Shown: one piece after another, positions 15,626 through 22,673 of the stretch
Layout of the letters: each line of letters opens with the position of its first letter
Position numbering within the stretch: position 1 is the first letter of the stretch
From: Phycisphaerales bacterium
Lineage (GTDB): Bacteria > Planctomycetota > Phycisphaerae > Phycisphaerales > UBA1924
Direction of reading: 5' to 3'
NCBI GenBank assembly: GCA_020849105.1
Contig: JADLGW010000013.1
Coordinates: forward strand, 1-49,094
Length of the DNA: 49,094 nucleotides
The notes under the pieces: model-generated
What the model was told of the DNA's origin: nothing
What the model saw: the letters and a program-made list of their open reading frames with translations, nothing else
Database searches by the model: none
Translations under genes and position numbers: made by a program

Positions 15626-16013
15626 CAACGAACTGATCGCCCAAGCCCTCAGCCGGCGCGTCGCGCGGGAGCCGGGGATGGCCTGGAGCGGCTGGCTGGC
15701 CCACGGGACTGAACTCGACGAATCTCTGCGGAGGGATCCGGTCGACGTGGTTCTGCTGGACGTGGACCTGCCGGGAGAGGACGCTTTCGAACTGCTGCGC
15801 CGGACGGCCGAGGCGTTCCCGGAGGTGCGGGTGCTCATGTTCAGCGGGCATGTGCGGGCCGACTACATCGACCGCGCGATCGAGTGCGGGGCATGGGGGT
15901 ACGTCTCCAAGAACGACGGGACCGACGACGTGATGAAGGCCGTCGCGCAGGCCCACGCGGGGGAACTTGCCCTCTCACCGGACGCCAGACTCACGCACAA
16001 CGAGCGGCGCTAG
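15591..16013 (+). CDS. Single-domain response regulator (receiver only)
   Basis: The 140-residue protein is one CheY-like receiver: acidic pair in CVDDNE (residues 11-12), phospho-acceptor Asp57 in LLDVDLPG, Ser in MFSGH and the Lys in YVSKNDG. About 20 disordered residues (LALSPDARLTHNERR) follow. The receiver resembles that of NarL/FixJ regulators, but the DNA-binding helix-turn-helix is missing, so output must be through protein contact, or the gene has lost its effector domain. Its ATG lies inside the preceding kinase gene (35-base overlap), which suggests translational coupling. It is the last gene of the three-gene signalling operon. Confidence 0.9.
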   Translation: MKQAIRLLCVDDNELIAQALSRRVAREPGMAWSGWLAHGTELDESLRRDPVDVVLLDVDLPGEDAFELLRRTAEAFPEVRVLMFSGHVRADYIDRAIECGAWGYVSKNDGTDDVMKAVAQAHAGELALSPDARLTHNERR

Positions 16014-16043
16014 CCGCCCGGGCCGTCCCGGCCCCCGAGCATC

Positions 16044-16049
16044 TAGACT
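16044..16049 (+). promoter_or_regulatory. -10-like box TAGACT before the tRNA gene
   Basis: TAGACT ends 8 bases before the first base of the tRNA. No good -35 box is visible. A G+C-rich inverted repeat (about 16017-16039, GGGCC/GGCCC) lies between the operon end and this box and could end transcription of the signalling operon. Confidence 0.4.
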
Positions 16050-16057
16050 CCTCCCGT

Positions 16058-16131
16058 GCCCGGGTAGCTCAGTTGGATAGAGCAGCCGTTTCCTAAACGG
16101 CAGGTCGGCGGTTCGAGCCCGCCCTCGGGTG
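16058..16131 (+). tRNA. tRNA-Arg (anticodon CCT)
   Basis: The 74-base cloverleaf folds as follows. Acceptor GCCCGGG (16058-16064) pairs with CTCGGGT (16124-16130), including a G-T and a terminal G-T pair, with discriminator G. The D stem is GCTC/GAGC. The anticodon stem is GCCGT/ACGGC with loop TTCCTAA, giving CCT at the anticodon. The T stem is GGCGG/CCGCC around TTCGAGC. The CCA end is not encoded (CTT follows). It would read AGG codons. Confidence 0.96.
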
Positions 16132-16185
16132 CTTGGTGACCGCAATCTCCCCGGGGCGGGACGCCCCGGGCTCCGGGAGCATCGA

Positions 16186-17280
16186 ATGGAAGTCGGCATC
16201 GTCGGACTGCCCTACACCGGCAAGACCTCGCTCTTCAAGGCCCTCACGGGCGTCGAGCCGGACGCGGCGAGCGCGGGGGTGAAGCCCAACGTCGGTGTCG
16301 CCGCGATCCCCGACCCGCGCCTGGGAGTCCTCTCAGGCTACATCCCAACGAAGAAGATCACGCCCGCGACGCTCAGGGTCGTGGACATCCCCGGGCTCGT
16401 CCGCGGCTCCTCCGAGGGCGCGGGGCGCGGCAACGCCTTCCTCACCCACATCCGCGAGGTGGACGCCCTTCTCCACGTCGTCCGCTGCTTCACAAGGGCC
16501 CCGGGCGGCGCGGAGGTGCCGCATGTGGACGGCTCACTCGACCCCATCCGCGACATCCACACCGTGGAGACGGAACTGATCCTGGCCGACCTCCAGCAGG
16601 CCGAGGGCGCGATCCCGCGGGCCGAGAAGGCCGCGAGGCAGAAGGCCCCCGACGCCGCGGCCCGGCTGTCGGTACTCCAGAAGGTGATGCCGATCCTGTC
16701 GGAGGCCCGCCCCGCACGGGACCTGAAACTCGACGAACCGGAGGAGAGGAAGGCCCTCCGCGGGCTGTCGTTCGTCTCCGGCAAGCCGATCCTGTACGTC
16801 GCCAACGTGGACGAGGACGATCTGGAGGGCAAGGGCCCGCTCTCGTCGCGCGTCGCGGCCCACGCGGCCGAGCAGAAGGCCGGGTTCGTCCCGATCTGCG
16901 CCCGCGTCGAATCGGAACTGGCGGAACTGCCCGAGCCGGACCGCAAGGAACTGCTGGAATCACTGGGCCTCGCGGAACCGGGGCTCGGGCGCCTGGCACG
17001 GGCGGCGTACCGGCTGCTCGGGCTGCAATCCTTCTACACCGCGGGCGAAAAGGAGGTCCGGGCCTGGACTATCCCGCAGGGCGCAACCGCGCCGCAGGCG
17101 GCCGGGGCGATCCATACCGACTTCGAACGCGGCTTCATCCGCGTGGAGGTCTACTCGGTGAGCGACCTGGAGCAGCACAAGAGCGAGAAGGCCATCAAGG
17201 ATGCCGGGAAAATGCGGATGGAGGGCAAGGCCTACGCCATGCGCGACGCGGACGTCTGCCATTTCCTGTTCAACATCTGA
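16186..17280 (+). CDS. ychF: YchF/OLA1-family ATPase
   Basis: The 364-residue product matches YchF in length and layout. The P-loop is GLPYTGKTS (residues 7-15), followed by switch and G3 VVDIPGLVRGSSEGAGRGN. The G4 position reads NVDE instead of NKxD, the change that makes this family prefer ATP over GTP. A coiled-coil arm lies near 140-190, and the C-terminal TGS-like domain has AGAIHTDFERGFIRVEVYS. YchF is a cytoplasmic ribosome-associated ATPase linked to translation and stress control. The P-loop differs from the common GLPNVGKST and may mark a divergent subfamily. The ATG at 16186 is supported by GGGAG seven bases upstream. The gene is convergent with nuoG; the 122 bases between hold an inverted-repeat element. 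Confidence 0.94.
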   Translation: MEVGIVGLPYTGKTSLFKALTGVEPDAASAGVKPNVGVAAIPDPRLGVLSGYIPTKKITPATLRVVDIPGLVRGSSEGAGRGNAFLTHIREVDALLHVVRCFTRAPGGAEVPHVDGSLDPIRDIHTVETELILADLQQAEGAIPRAEKAARQKAPDAAARLSVLQKVMPILSEARPARDLKLDEPEERKALRGLSFVSGKPILYVANVDEDDLEGKGPLSSRVAAHAAEQKAGFVPICARVESELAELPEPDRKELLESLGLAEPGLGRLARAAYRLLGLQSFYTAGEKEVRAWTIPQGATAPQAAGAIHTDFERGFIRVEVYSVSDLEQHKSEKAIKDAGKMRMEGKAYAMRDADVCHFLFNI

Positions 17281-17284
17281 CGGT

Positions 17285-17400
17285 TGGGTACCCCGCCACT
17301 CCGTGGCGGTCCTTCGGGTTCGAAACTGGAAGAAAGGACCGTGACCGAGTGGCGGTTCTTCGGTCTCGATACGGACCGCGACGGGGTCGCGGGGTACCCA
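17285..17400. repeat. 116-bp element bounded by 12-bp inverted repeats between convergent genes
   Basis: The ends are TGGGTACCCCGC (17285-17296) and its exact inverse GCGGGGTACCCA (17389-17400). The left end continues as a hairpin with CCGCCA/TGGCGG arms, a diverged inverted copy of the 1608-1718 family. Inside, GGTCCTT (17308-17314) pairs with AAGGACC (17334-17340). The element fills nearly the whole gap between the ychF and nuoG stop codons, so it may act as a two-way terminator. Confidence 0.75.
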
Positions 17401-17402
17401 AA

Positions 17403-19265
17403 CTACAACTCCACCACCTGCATGTCCGGTGCGGACTCGGTCCGCGAGGCCGGGGCCTCCAGCGGACCGAAGGCGGACAGGGCGGCGATCCGCGACATAT
17501 CGGCCCGCGTCGCCGCGGCATCGAACTCGGTTGCACGGTCCCCGGCCGCCGCCGCGAGCAGGTCGAGGCCGATCTGGCCCTCCGCTCGCGCACCCTCCGG
17601 CGCCGGGACGGCCCGCGCGAACACCTGCAACACATCGCGGCAGTTCTGGAATGTTCCGGGCTTCTCCAGCCACGCGGCCCCGGGCAGCACGACGCTGGCG
17701 CTCTCAACCAGCGGGCCGGGCAGAGTATCGATCAGCACGGTGAACAGAGCCCCCTGCGGAAGCAGGGGGTTTGTCCCGCCACTCCCGTGGCGGGCTCCGA
17801 TCAGATTCACCAGTTCCTCCGTCGCCCACTCGCTCGGGTAGTTCCCCGTGAGAACCGCCGCACCGATGCTCCCGCCGCGCAGGTAGGCAAGGAACTGGTC
17901 GAAGGACAGCACGGCCTTGGTGGCACCGCTCTCCCGAGCGGTGTTCCCACCGGTCTGGAGACCGGTGCCACCCCGACCGTTGCCAGCCAGACCGGTGCCA
18001 CCCCGACCGTTGCCAGCCAGACCGGTGCCACCCCGATCGTTGCCGGTGCCACCTCGACCGGTGCCACCCAGAAGCGTCTCGAGCACCCGCCGCACGCCGC
18101 GGGCGTTCGGGGCCTTCTCGGCCCGCATGACAAAGGCCTTCGGGTCGTCGGCCTTCAGCCCCGGTGGGAAGACCTTGTCCTGGCCGAGCGTCGGGACGGG
18201 CCCGATGGCCAGCACCGCGTCCGCGTCGATGGCCAGCGCCGCCCGGCCCAGTTCGTACGCGTCCTCGCACGAGAGCATCGGGCTGACGAGGAGCCCGAGG
18301 CGCTTCCCTCCCTCGACCGCCTGGCGCATCCCCTCGACCGCCGCCTCCACCGCACGCCGGTAGTCGCTCTCGATCAGGTTCCCGAACTGGCGCCGCCGCG
18401 GCGAGCGCAGCCGGTCCTCACGCTGGGTGAACTTCCACCCGTAGCGGACCTCGTCGGTGATCCACCACCTGTTGACGGCCGGGTTCTCGCGCGGGCGCAG
18501 GCGGTAGACCCGCCCCTCGTTGTGGTTCACCCAGATGTTGTCGCCGCTGGACGTGATGCCGTCTACCGACGGCGTCTCCTTCAGGAACCAGACCCGCTGG
18601 GCGAACAGGAAGTCCTTCTCCACCAGCGCCCCGACGGGGCACAGGTCCGCGACGTTGGCCGACAGTTCGTTCGCCAGCGCCTTCCCGGGGAACACGTCGA
18701 TCTCGTTGCGGTTGCCGCGGCCCATGATGAGCAGTTCGGCCGTGCCCGAGACCTCGCGGGCGAAGCGCACGCACCGCGAGCACAGGATGCACCGGTCGGC
18801 GTAGAGCAGAATCGTCGGCCCGATGTCCTTTTTGGCCTGCTTGACCTTCACCTCCTCGTAGCGGGACACGCCCCGCCCGTACTCGTACGAATAGTCCTGC
18901 AGCAGGCACTCCCCGGCCTTGTCGCACACCGGGCAGTCCAGCGGGTGGTTGATGAGCAGGTACTCCATGACCTGCTTCTGGTTCTGCACGGCCTTGGGGG
19001 AGTCGGTGTGGACGACCATGCCGTCGGCGGCGGGGGTCTGGCAGGTCGGCATCAGTTTGCCGCCCATGTAGGGCTCGAGGGCGTTGTTGTTGCGGGGGTT
19101 GGGGGCCCAGACCTCGCCCAGGCAGATGCGGCACGACGCCACGATGGACAGGGCATCGTGGTAGCAGTACTGCGGGATCGCCACCCCGGCCGCGTTGGCG
19201 GCCTGCAGGATCATCTGGCCCGGGGTGAACTCGCACCGCCTCCCGTTGATCGTGATCGTGGGCAT
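17403..19265 (-). CDS. nuoG: NADH-quinone oxidoreductase subunit G, with in-frame palindromic repeat insertions
   Basis: The 620-residue product carries the iron-sulfur set of complex I subunit G: a 2Fe-2S site Cys34, Cys45, Cys48, Cys75; the His-ligated 4Fe-4S site His107, Cys111, Cys114, Cys120; and the site Cys159, Cys162, Cys165, Cys209. The C-terminal molybdopterin-oxidoreductase-like part is short and ends near VVLPGAAWLEKPGTFQN. It would pass electrons inside the peripheral arm of respiratory complex I. Two stretches look foreign: a Gly-rich run built on LAGNGRGGTG (from DNA 17919-18069) and ARHGSGGTNPLLPQGALF (from 17750-17794). Both come from palindromic repeats and are in frame, so the gene may still work. 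The ATG at 19265 lacks a Shine-Dalgarno sequence. No other nuo genes are in the window. Confidence 0.93.
   Translation of the reverse strand: MPTITINGRRCEFTPGQMILQAANAAGVAIPQYCYHDALSIVASCRICLGEVWAPNPRNNNALEPYMGGKLMPTCQTPAADGMVVHTDSPKAVQNQKQVMEYLLINHPLDCPVCDKAGECLLQDYSYEYGRGVSRYEEVKVKQAKKDIGPTILLYADRCILCSRCVRFAREVSGTAELLIMGRGNRNEIDVFPGKALANELSANVADLCPVGALVEKDFLFAQRVWFLKETPSVDGITSSGDNIWVNHNEGRVYRLRPRENPAVNRWWITDEVRYGWKFTQREDRLRSPRRRQFGNLIESDYRRAVEAAVEGMRQAVEGGKRLGLLVSPMLSCEDAYELGRAALAIDADAVLAIGPVPTLGQDKVFPPGLKADDPKAFVMRAEKAPNARGVRRVLETLLGGTGRGGTGNDRGGTGLAGNGRGGTGLAGNGRGGTGLQTGGNTARESGATKAVLSFDQFLAYLRGGSIGAAVLTGNYPSEWATEELVNLIGARHGSGGTNPLLPQGALFTVLIDTLPGPLVESASVVLPGAAWLEKPGTFQNCRDVLQVFARAVPAPEGARAEGQIGLDLLAAAAGDRATEFDAAATRADMSRIAALSAFGPLEAPASRTESAPDMQVVEL
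17750..17794. repeat. Two adjoining palindromes inside nuoG
   Basis: CCCCCTGC-GGAA-GCAGGGGG (17750-17769) and CCCGCCAC-TCCC-GTGGCGGG (17775-17794) are perfect 8-bp stems with 4-base loops, 5 bases apart, inside the coding frame. The peptide they encode interrupts an otherwise NuoG-like sequence. Confidence 0.8.
17919..18069. repeat. Compound palindromic element plus 30-bp tandem repeats inside nuoG
   Basis: 17919-17972 is bounded by GGTGGCACC and GGTGCCACC and holds two hairpins: CACCGCTC/GAGCGGTG and ACCGGTCT/AGACCGGT. The same arrangement is found at 28299-28360 in RNase P RNA. From 17961 a 30-base unit beginning ACCGGTGCCACC follows in two perfect copies (17961-17990, 17991-18020) and a partial third, then shorter ACCGGTGCC-type copies to 18069. 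In frame it adds a ten-residue protein repeat. Confidence 0.9.
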
Positions 19266-19273
19266 GGGGGAGG

Positions 19274-19279
19274 ATGGTA
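19274..19279 (-). promoter_or_regulatory. -10-like box TACCAT before nuoG
   Basis: On the minus strand TACCAT ends 8 bases before the nuoG ATG at 19265. The spacer is CCTCCCCC, which cannot serve as a Shine-Dalgarno sequence, so a near-leaderless transcript is likely. Confidence 0.4.
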
Positions 19280-19307
19280 GGGTGCCAGAGCCCCGCACCA
19301 CACAGCG

Positions 19308-19508
19308 TTAGTCCCCGTGGATCATGTACTCGTAGTCGTCCACATTGATGCTGCTGTCACCGAACTCGCACCTGAGGACGCCGTGATTCGGTCGGATGCG
19401 GCAATCCCACCCTGCCTTGAAGTCGAAGTCGGTAAGGGCCGTGATGTACACATCCCGGTGGTTGTCCGGATCGAGCGTGCAGGAGAAGTCGGAGGTCGGC
19501 AGCGCTTC
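19308..19508 (-). pseudogene. Orphan 3' coding fragment between sat and nuoG
   Basis: On the minus strand, codons from 19508 to the TAA at 19308 read EALPTSDFSCTLDPDNHRD and end NVDDYEYMIHGD. Third positions are mostly G or C and the residues are protein-like (D, F, W, Y, paired Cys), unlike the Arg-rich chance frames nearby. But a TGA lies directly upstream (19511-19509) and there is no ATG; the only usual start is a GTG at 19451, giving 47 residues. It could be the tail of a lost gene or a small acidic protein. I do not recognise the family. It lies 5 bases after the sat stop, so it may be co-transcribed. Confidence 0.45.
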
Positions 19509-19513
19509 TCACT

Positions 19514-20695
19514 CTATTCCCTCGCCCATCGGATCAGCACGTCCGCGACTTCCGGGCGGCTGAACTCGGGCGGCGGGCGCTCGCCCTTGGCCAGCAGGTC
19601 GCGCACCGCCGTGCCGGAGAGGTTCACCTGGTCCCCCTCGATCTTCGGGAAGGTCTTGGCGGTCACCATGCCCTGGGCCCGGCGGCTGTACGCCGAGTGC
19701 TCGAACTTCAGGGGCTCGATGCCGAGGCTTGCCGGGTCGATCTCGTCGAAGAGCCGCTGGGCGTCGTATGTGCCGTAGTAGTTGCCCACGCCCGCGTGGT
19801 CGCGACCGACGATGAAGTGCGTGCACCCGTAGTTCTTGCGGATCAGCGAGTGCAGCACCGCCTCGCGCGGGCCCGCGTAGCGCATCGCCCCCGGCATCAC
19901 CGAGAGCATCGTCCGCTCCTTCACGAAGTAGTTCTCGATGAGAACCTTGTAGCACTCCATGCGGACCGCCGCGGGCACGTCGCCGGGCTTGGTCTCGCCC
20001 ACGAGCGGGTGGATCAGCAGCCCGTCGCAGATCTCCTGCGCAACCTTGCACAGGTACTCGTGGGCCCGGTGGATCGGGTTGCGCGTCTGGAAGGCGCACA
20101 CGGTCTTCCAGCCGCGGCGGGTGAACTCCGCGCGGGTCTGGGCGGGCGTGAGGCGGAAGTCGAGGAATGCCTCCGGCCCGTCGGGGTCCGCACAGACCCG
20201 CACGACATCAACCGGGCCGGCCAGGCACACGTCGCCCTCGTCCATCACCTGCTTCACGCCGGGGTGGGCGGGGTCCTCGGTCCGGAAGACCGACGGCGCT
20301 TCGAGTGTCTTGTCGTGCGCGAACTGCTCGGCGACCGTCATCACCGCCTGGAGCACGCCGCTGGGGGCGTAGAGCGCCGCGCGCGAACCGACCGGCGATT
20401 TCGCCGCCTGCTCCTTCGACACCGCCAGCAGGATGGGGATCGGCCAGACCTGCCCCGCGCCGGGGCCGGACGCCAGTCTCATCTCGCGGCAGACACGCTC
20501 GAAGTCGGCCTTGCCCATGAACCCGCTGAGCGGGCTGAACGCCCCGATCCCGATCATCTCCAGGTCGCACGACTGCTTCGCCGACAGCGTGAGCCGCGGC
20601 AGACCCGCGGCCTCCTTCGCCAGTGCTGCCGCCCCGCCCGTGTCCACTGCCCGGTTGACCAATGTTCCGCCGTGTGCCGAGATCAGGCCCTGCAT
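19514..20695 (-). CDS. sat: Sulfate adenylyltransferase (ATP sulfurylase)
   Basis: The 393-residue product makes adenosine 5'-phosphosulfate and pyrophosphate from ATP and sulfate, the first step of sulfate activation. It has the N-terminal PUA-like domain (SCDLEMIGIGAFSPLSGFMG, residues 42-61), the nucleotide-binding QTRNPIHRAHEY at 203-214 with its HxxH pair, and GRDHAGVG at 297-304. Length fits the single-domain Sat without a fused APS kinase. The ATG at 20695 follows AAGGAG seven bases upstream; earlier in-frame Met codons lack this. A TACCGT box (20728-20723) would give a leader of about 20 bases. No other cys genes are nearby, so assimilatory use is assumed, not shown. Confidence 0.95.
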   Translation of the reverse strand: MQGLISAHGGTLVNRAVDTGGAAALAKEAAGLPRLTLSAKQSCDLEMIGIGAFSPLSGFMGKADFERVCREMRLASGPGAGQVWPIPILLAVSKEQAAKSPVGSRAALYAPSGVLQAVMTVAEQFAHDKTLEAPSVFRTEDPAHPGVKQVMDEGDVCLAGPVDVVRVCADPDGPEAFLDFRLTPAQTRAEFTRRGWKTVCAFQTRNPIHRAHEYLCKVAQEICDGLLIHPLVGETKPGDVPAAVRMECYKVLIENYFVKERTMLSVMPGAMRYAGPREAVLHSLIRKNYGCTHFIVGRDHAGVGNYYGTYDAQRLFDEIDPASLGIEPLKFEHSAYSRRAQGMVTAKTFPKIEGDQVNLSGTAVRDLLAKGERPPPEFSRPEVADVLIRWARE

Positions 20696-20738
20696 GCTCT
20701 CTCCTTGCTGCTCTGGGGCCACACGGTAGGCACCGCCG

Positions 20739-20744
20739 TATACT
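20739..20744 (+). promoter_or_regulatory. -10-like box TATACT, near-leaderless start
   Basis: TATACT ends 9 bases before the ATG at 20754 and there is no ribosome site between. It lies in the 58-base divergent gap with sat. Confidence 0.45.
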
Positions 20745-20753
20745 CAGGCTTCG

Positions 20754-21581
20754 ATGGGTTCCCCCGTATTTCGCATCTATTCCGGGGCTCTGCTCGCGGC
20801 CGCTCTCGCCGCCGGCGGGTGCGGTGACCTTGAGCACGCGCGCGGCGCCGAGAGCCTGCTCGACGTCGCCGTGCGTGCGGACCGCACACCGGCCGAGTAC
20901 ACGGCGATGGCGATGAACCAGTATGACCCCAACGCCAGGTATATCGGCACCGCCGCACTGGCCGGAGCCTTCTTCGCCAACGACCTGCCCTACCTGGCGC
21001 TGTTCGAGGACAACGCCGACGATGCGGACCCGAGCGTCCGGGCCGTTGCTATCCGGGGCCTCGGCAACCACGGCGAGGCCCGCCACGCCCCGCTGCTTGC
21101 CGCTGCTCTGAAGGATCCCGACAAACTCGTCCGCCTGGAGGCGGCCCGCGGCCTGCAGCGGCTGCACAACCCGGAGGCGACGGACGCCCTGCTCGCGGCC
21201 GTGCGCCCGTTCGACCCGCTCAACCCCGGCCTGGGAGGGGAGCCGGAGGCCGATATCCGCGCGGAGGCGGCCACGGCCCTGGGCCAGTACGCGGACCCGC
21301 GGGTTGTGGAGGGCCTGATCGGGGCCCTGCGGGACAGCAGCCTCGCGGTCAACCGGGCGGCCGAGCATTCCCTGCGGACTCTGACCGGGAACGACCTGGG
21401 CCTGGAGCCGGCCGAGTGGGTGGAGTGGCGGGCGACAACCCACGACATGTTTGCGGGGCGGTCGCTCTACACCTACCCCGTGTTCAGCCGATCCAGATCG
21501 TGGATCGAGCACCTGCCGTTCGTGCCCCCGCCGCCGAACGAGGTTGCAGCACCCCCGGCAGGAATGCCGCGGTCGCCGTGA
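20754..21581 (+). CDS. HEAT-repeat lipoprotein
   Basis: The 275-residue preprotein starts MGSPVFRIYSGALLAAALAAGGC; LAAGGC is a lipobox, so Cys23 is the likely lipidated residue and the mature protein is membrane-anchored. Residues about 85-210 are HEAT-type helical repeats (PSVRAVAIRGLGNHGEARH, DKLVRLEAARGLQRLHNPEA, ADIRAEAATALGQYADPRV). Such repeats form a curved scaffold for protein contacts, and no catalytic residue is expected. The end is Pro-rich (PFVPPPPNEVAAPP). The partner is unknown. The next gene starts 24 bases later on the same strand. Confidence 0.85.
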   Translation: MGSPVFRIYSGALLAAALAAGGCGDLEHARGAESLLDVAVRADRTPAEYTAMAMNQYDPNARYIGTAALAGAFFANDLPYLALFEDNADDADPSVRAVAIRGLGNHGEARHAPLLAAALKDPDKLVRLEAARGLQRLHNPEATDALLAAVRPFDPLNPGLGGEPEADIRAEAATALGQYADPRVVEGLIGALRDSSLAVNRAAEHSLRTLTGNDLGLEPAEWVEWRATTHDMFAGRSLYTYPVFSRSRSWIEHLPFVPPPPNEVAAPPAGMPRSP

Positions 21582-21605
21582 GCACGGGCGGGCGGGAACC
21601 GACGC

Positions 21606-22559
21606 GTGCGCGCCGTCCGGGCAACAGGGAACACGCTTCTTCTCGACCCTGAGTCCCCGGAACCGGCCCCGGCGACCGGGGAGGCCGTCATCCGCCCGCT
21701 GCTGGTGGGGCTGAGCGCCGCCGATCTGCCGGGAGGTGTCGCCGGGTCGTGGATCGCCGGACGCGAGTGCGCGGGCGTCGTCGAGTCCCTGCACCCGGCC
21801 ATGCCCGCGGCCGAGACGGCCCGCTGGAAGGGCCGGCGCGTCGCCGTATCGCCCGACGTCGCGTGCGGGGCGTGCGACGAGTGCCGCGCGGGCCTGGCCA
21901 CGCACTGCCGTGGGCGTGTCACGATCGGCACGCCTCAGCGCGACGGCTGCCTGGCCGAGCGGACCGCCGTCCCGCTCACGTGCCTGCACGCCGTCCCGGA
22001 CCACGTGACGGACGAGCAGGCCGTGCTGGCCGTGCCCGTTGCAGCGGCCATGCACGCCGCTCGGGTCGCGCTGGTGCATACGGGGGCGTTCGTCACCGTC
22101 CTGGGCGATTCGCTCGGCGCGATCCTTGTTGCGCAGGCGCTCCGCAGGACCCAGCCCGCCCTGCGCCTGCTCGGTAGCGACCCGACGCGCCTGGCGATCG
22201 CCGAGCGCCTCGGCATCCGCCATCGCCCGCTGCACGAGGCCGGACGCCGGCGCGACCAGGCCCTCGTCGTCGAGTGCACGGGCACCCCGGCGGGCCTGGC
22301 GACGGCGCTGCACCTGCTGCGCCCGCGCGGCCGCCTTGTCCTGACATCGCCGACCTCCGGCGATCTTGCACCCGCGGTCCGCGATGAGATCGACATCGCC
22401 TGCGCCCGCAGCGCCCCGATCCATGAGGCCCTGGCCGCACTGGCGCGCGGCGACATCGACACGACCGGGCTGATCACGCGCCGGGTACGCCTGGACGCGG
22501 CGGTTCCCGCGATCGCCGCGGTTCCGCTGGAAATGAAGGTCGTTGTGCAGGTTTCCTGA
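21606..22559 (+). CDS. Zinc-type MDR (alcohol dehydrogenase-like) protein lacking catalytic zinc ligands
   Basis: The 317-residue product has the medium-chain dehydrogenase fold. The structural zinc lobe has four Cys (87, 90, 93, 101; CGACDECRAGLATHC), and the Rossmann domain begins GAFVTVLGDSLGAILVAQAL. However, the usual catalytic Cys region (GxCxTD) reads VGLSAADL, and the usual GHE reads GRE, so two of the standard catalytic zinc ligands are absent. It may therefore be an NAD(P)-binding reductase that works without catalytic zinc, or a protein that has lost activity. The start is a GTG at 21606 with no convincing ribosome site. It is probably co-transcribed with the HEAT lipoprotein upstream. 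Confidence 0.8.
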   Translation: MRAVRATGNTLLLDPESPEPAPATGEAVIRPLLVGLSAADLPGGVAGSWIAGRECAGVVESLHPAMPAAETARWKGRRVAVSPDVACGACDECRAGLATHCRGRVTIGTPQRDGCLAERTAVPLTCLHAVPDHVTDEQAVLAVPVAAAMHAARVALVHTGAFVTVLGDSLGAILVAQALRRTQPALRLLGSDPTRLAIAERLGIRHRPLHEAGRRRDQALVVECTGTPAGLATALHLLRPRGRLVLTSPTSGDLAPAVRDEIDIACARSAPIHEALAALARGDIDTTGLITRRVRLDAAVPAIAAVPLEMKVVVQVS

Positions 22560-22673
22560 CGCCGAAATCCGTGGCGTTCGGTCCTCCCAGGCCTGACGCA
22601 CCTCTGGTACCCCGCGGCCTGCGCCGATGGGGACACGCGGGCGATGGGGCGTGCCCGCCGGATACCCCTGAGG

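Noticed and set aside
17961..18040. 30-bp repeats that might suggest a CRISPR array
   Set aside because: The units are directly abutting with no spacers, lie in the nuoG reading frame and no cas gene is near.
20208..22601. A 797-codon minus-strand frame opposite the HEAT lipoprotein and MDR genes
   Set aside because: No domain, chance composition, and it conflicts with two plus-strand genes that have clear motifs.
22560..22673. A possible terminator or repeat between the convergent MDR and lipoprotein genes
   Set aside because: G+C-rich inverted words are present (TACCCCGCGG, GCCGGATACCCC) but no stem plus T-run or match to the repeat families is convincing.
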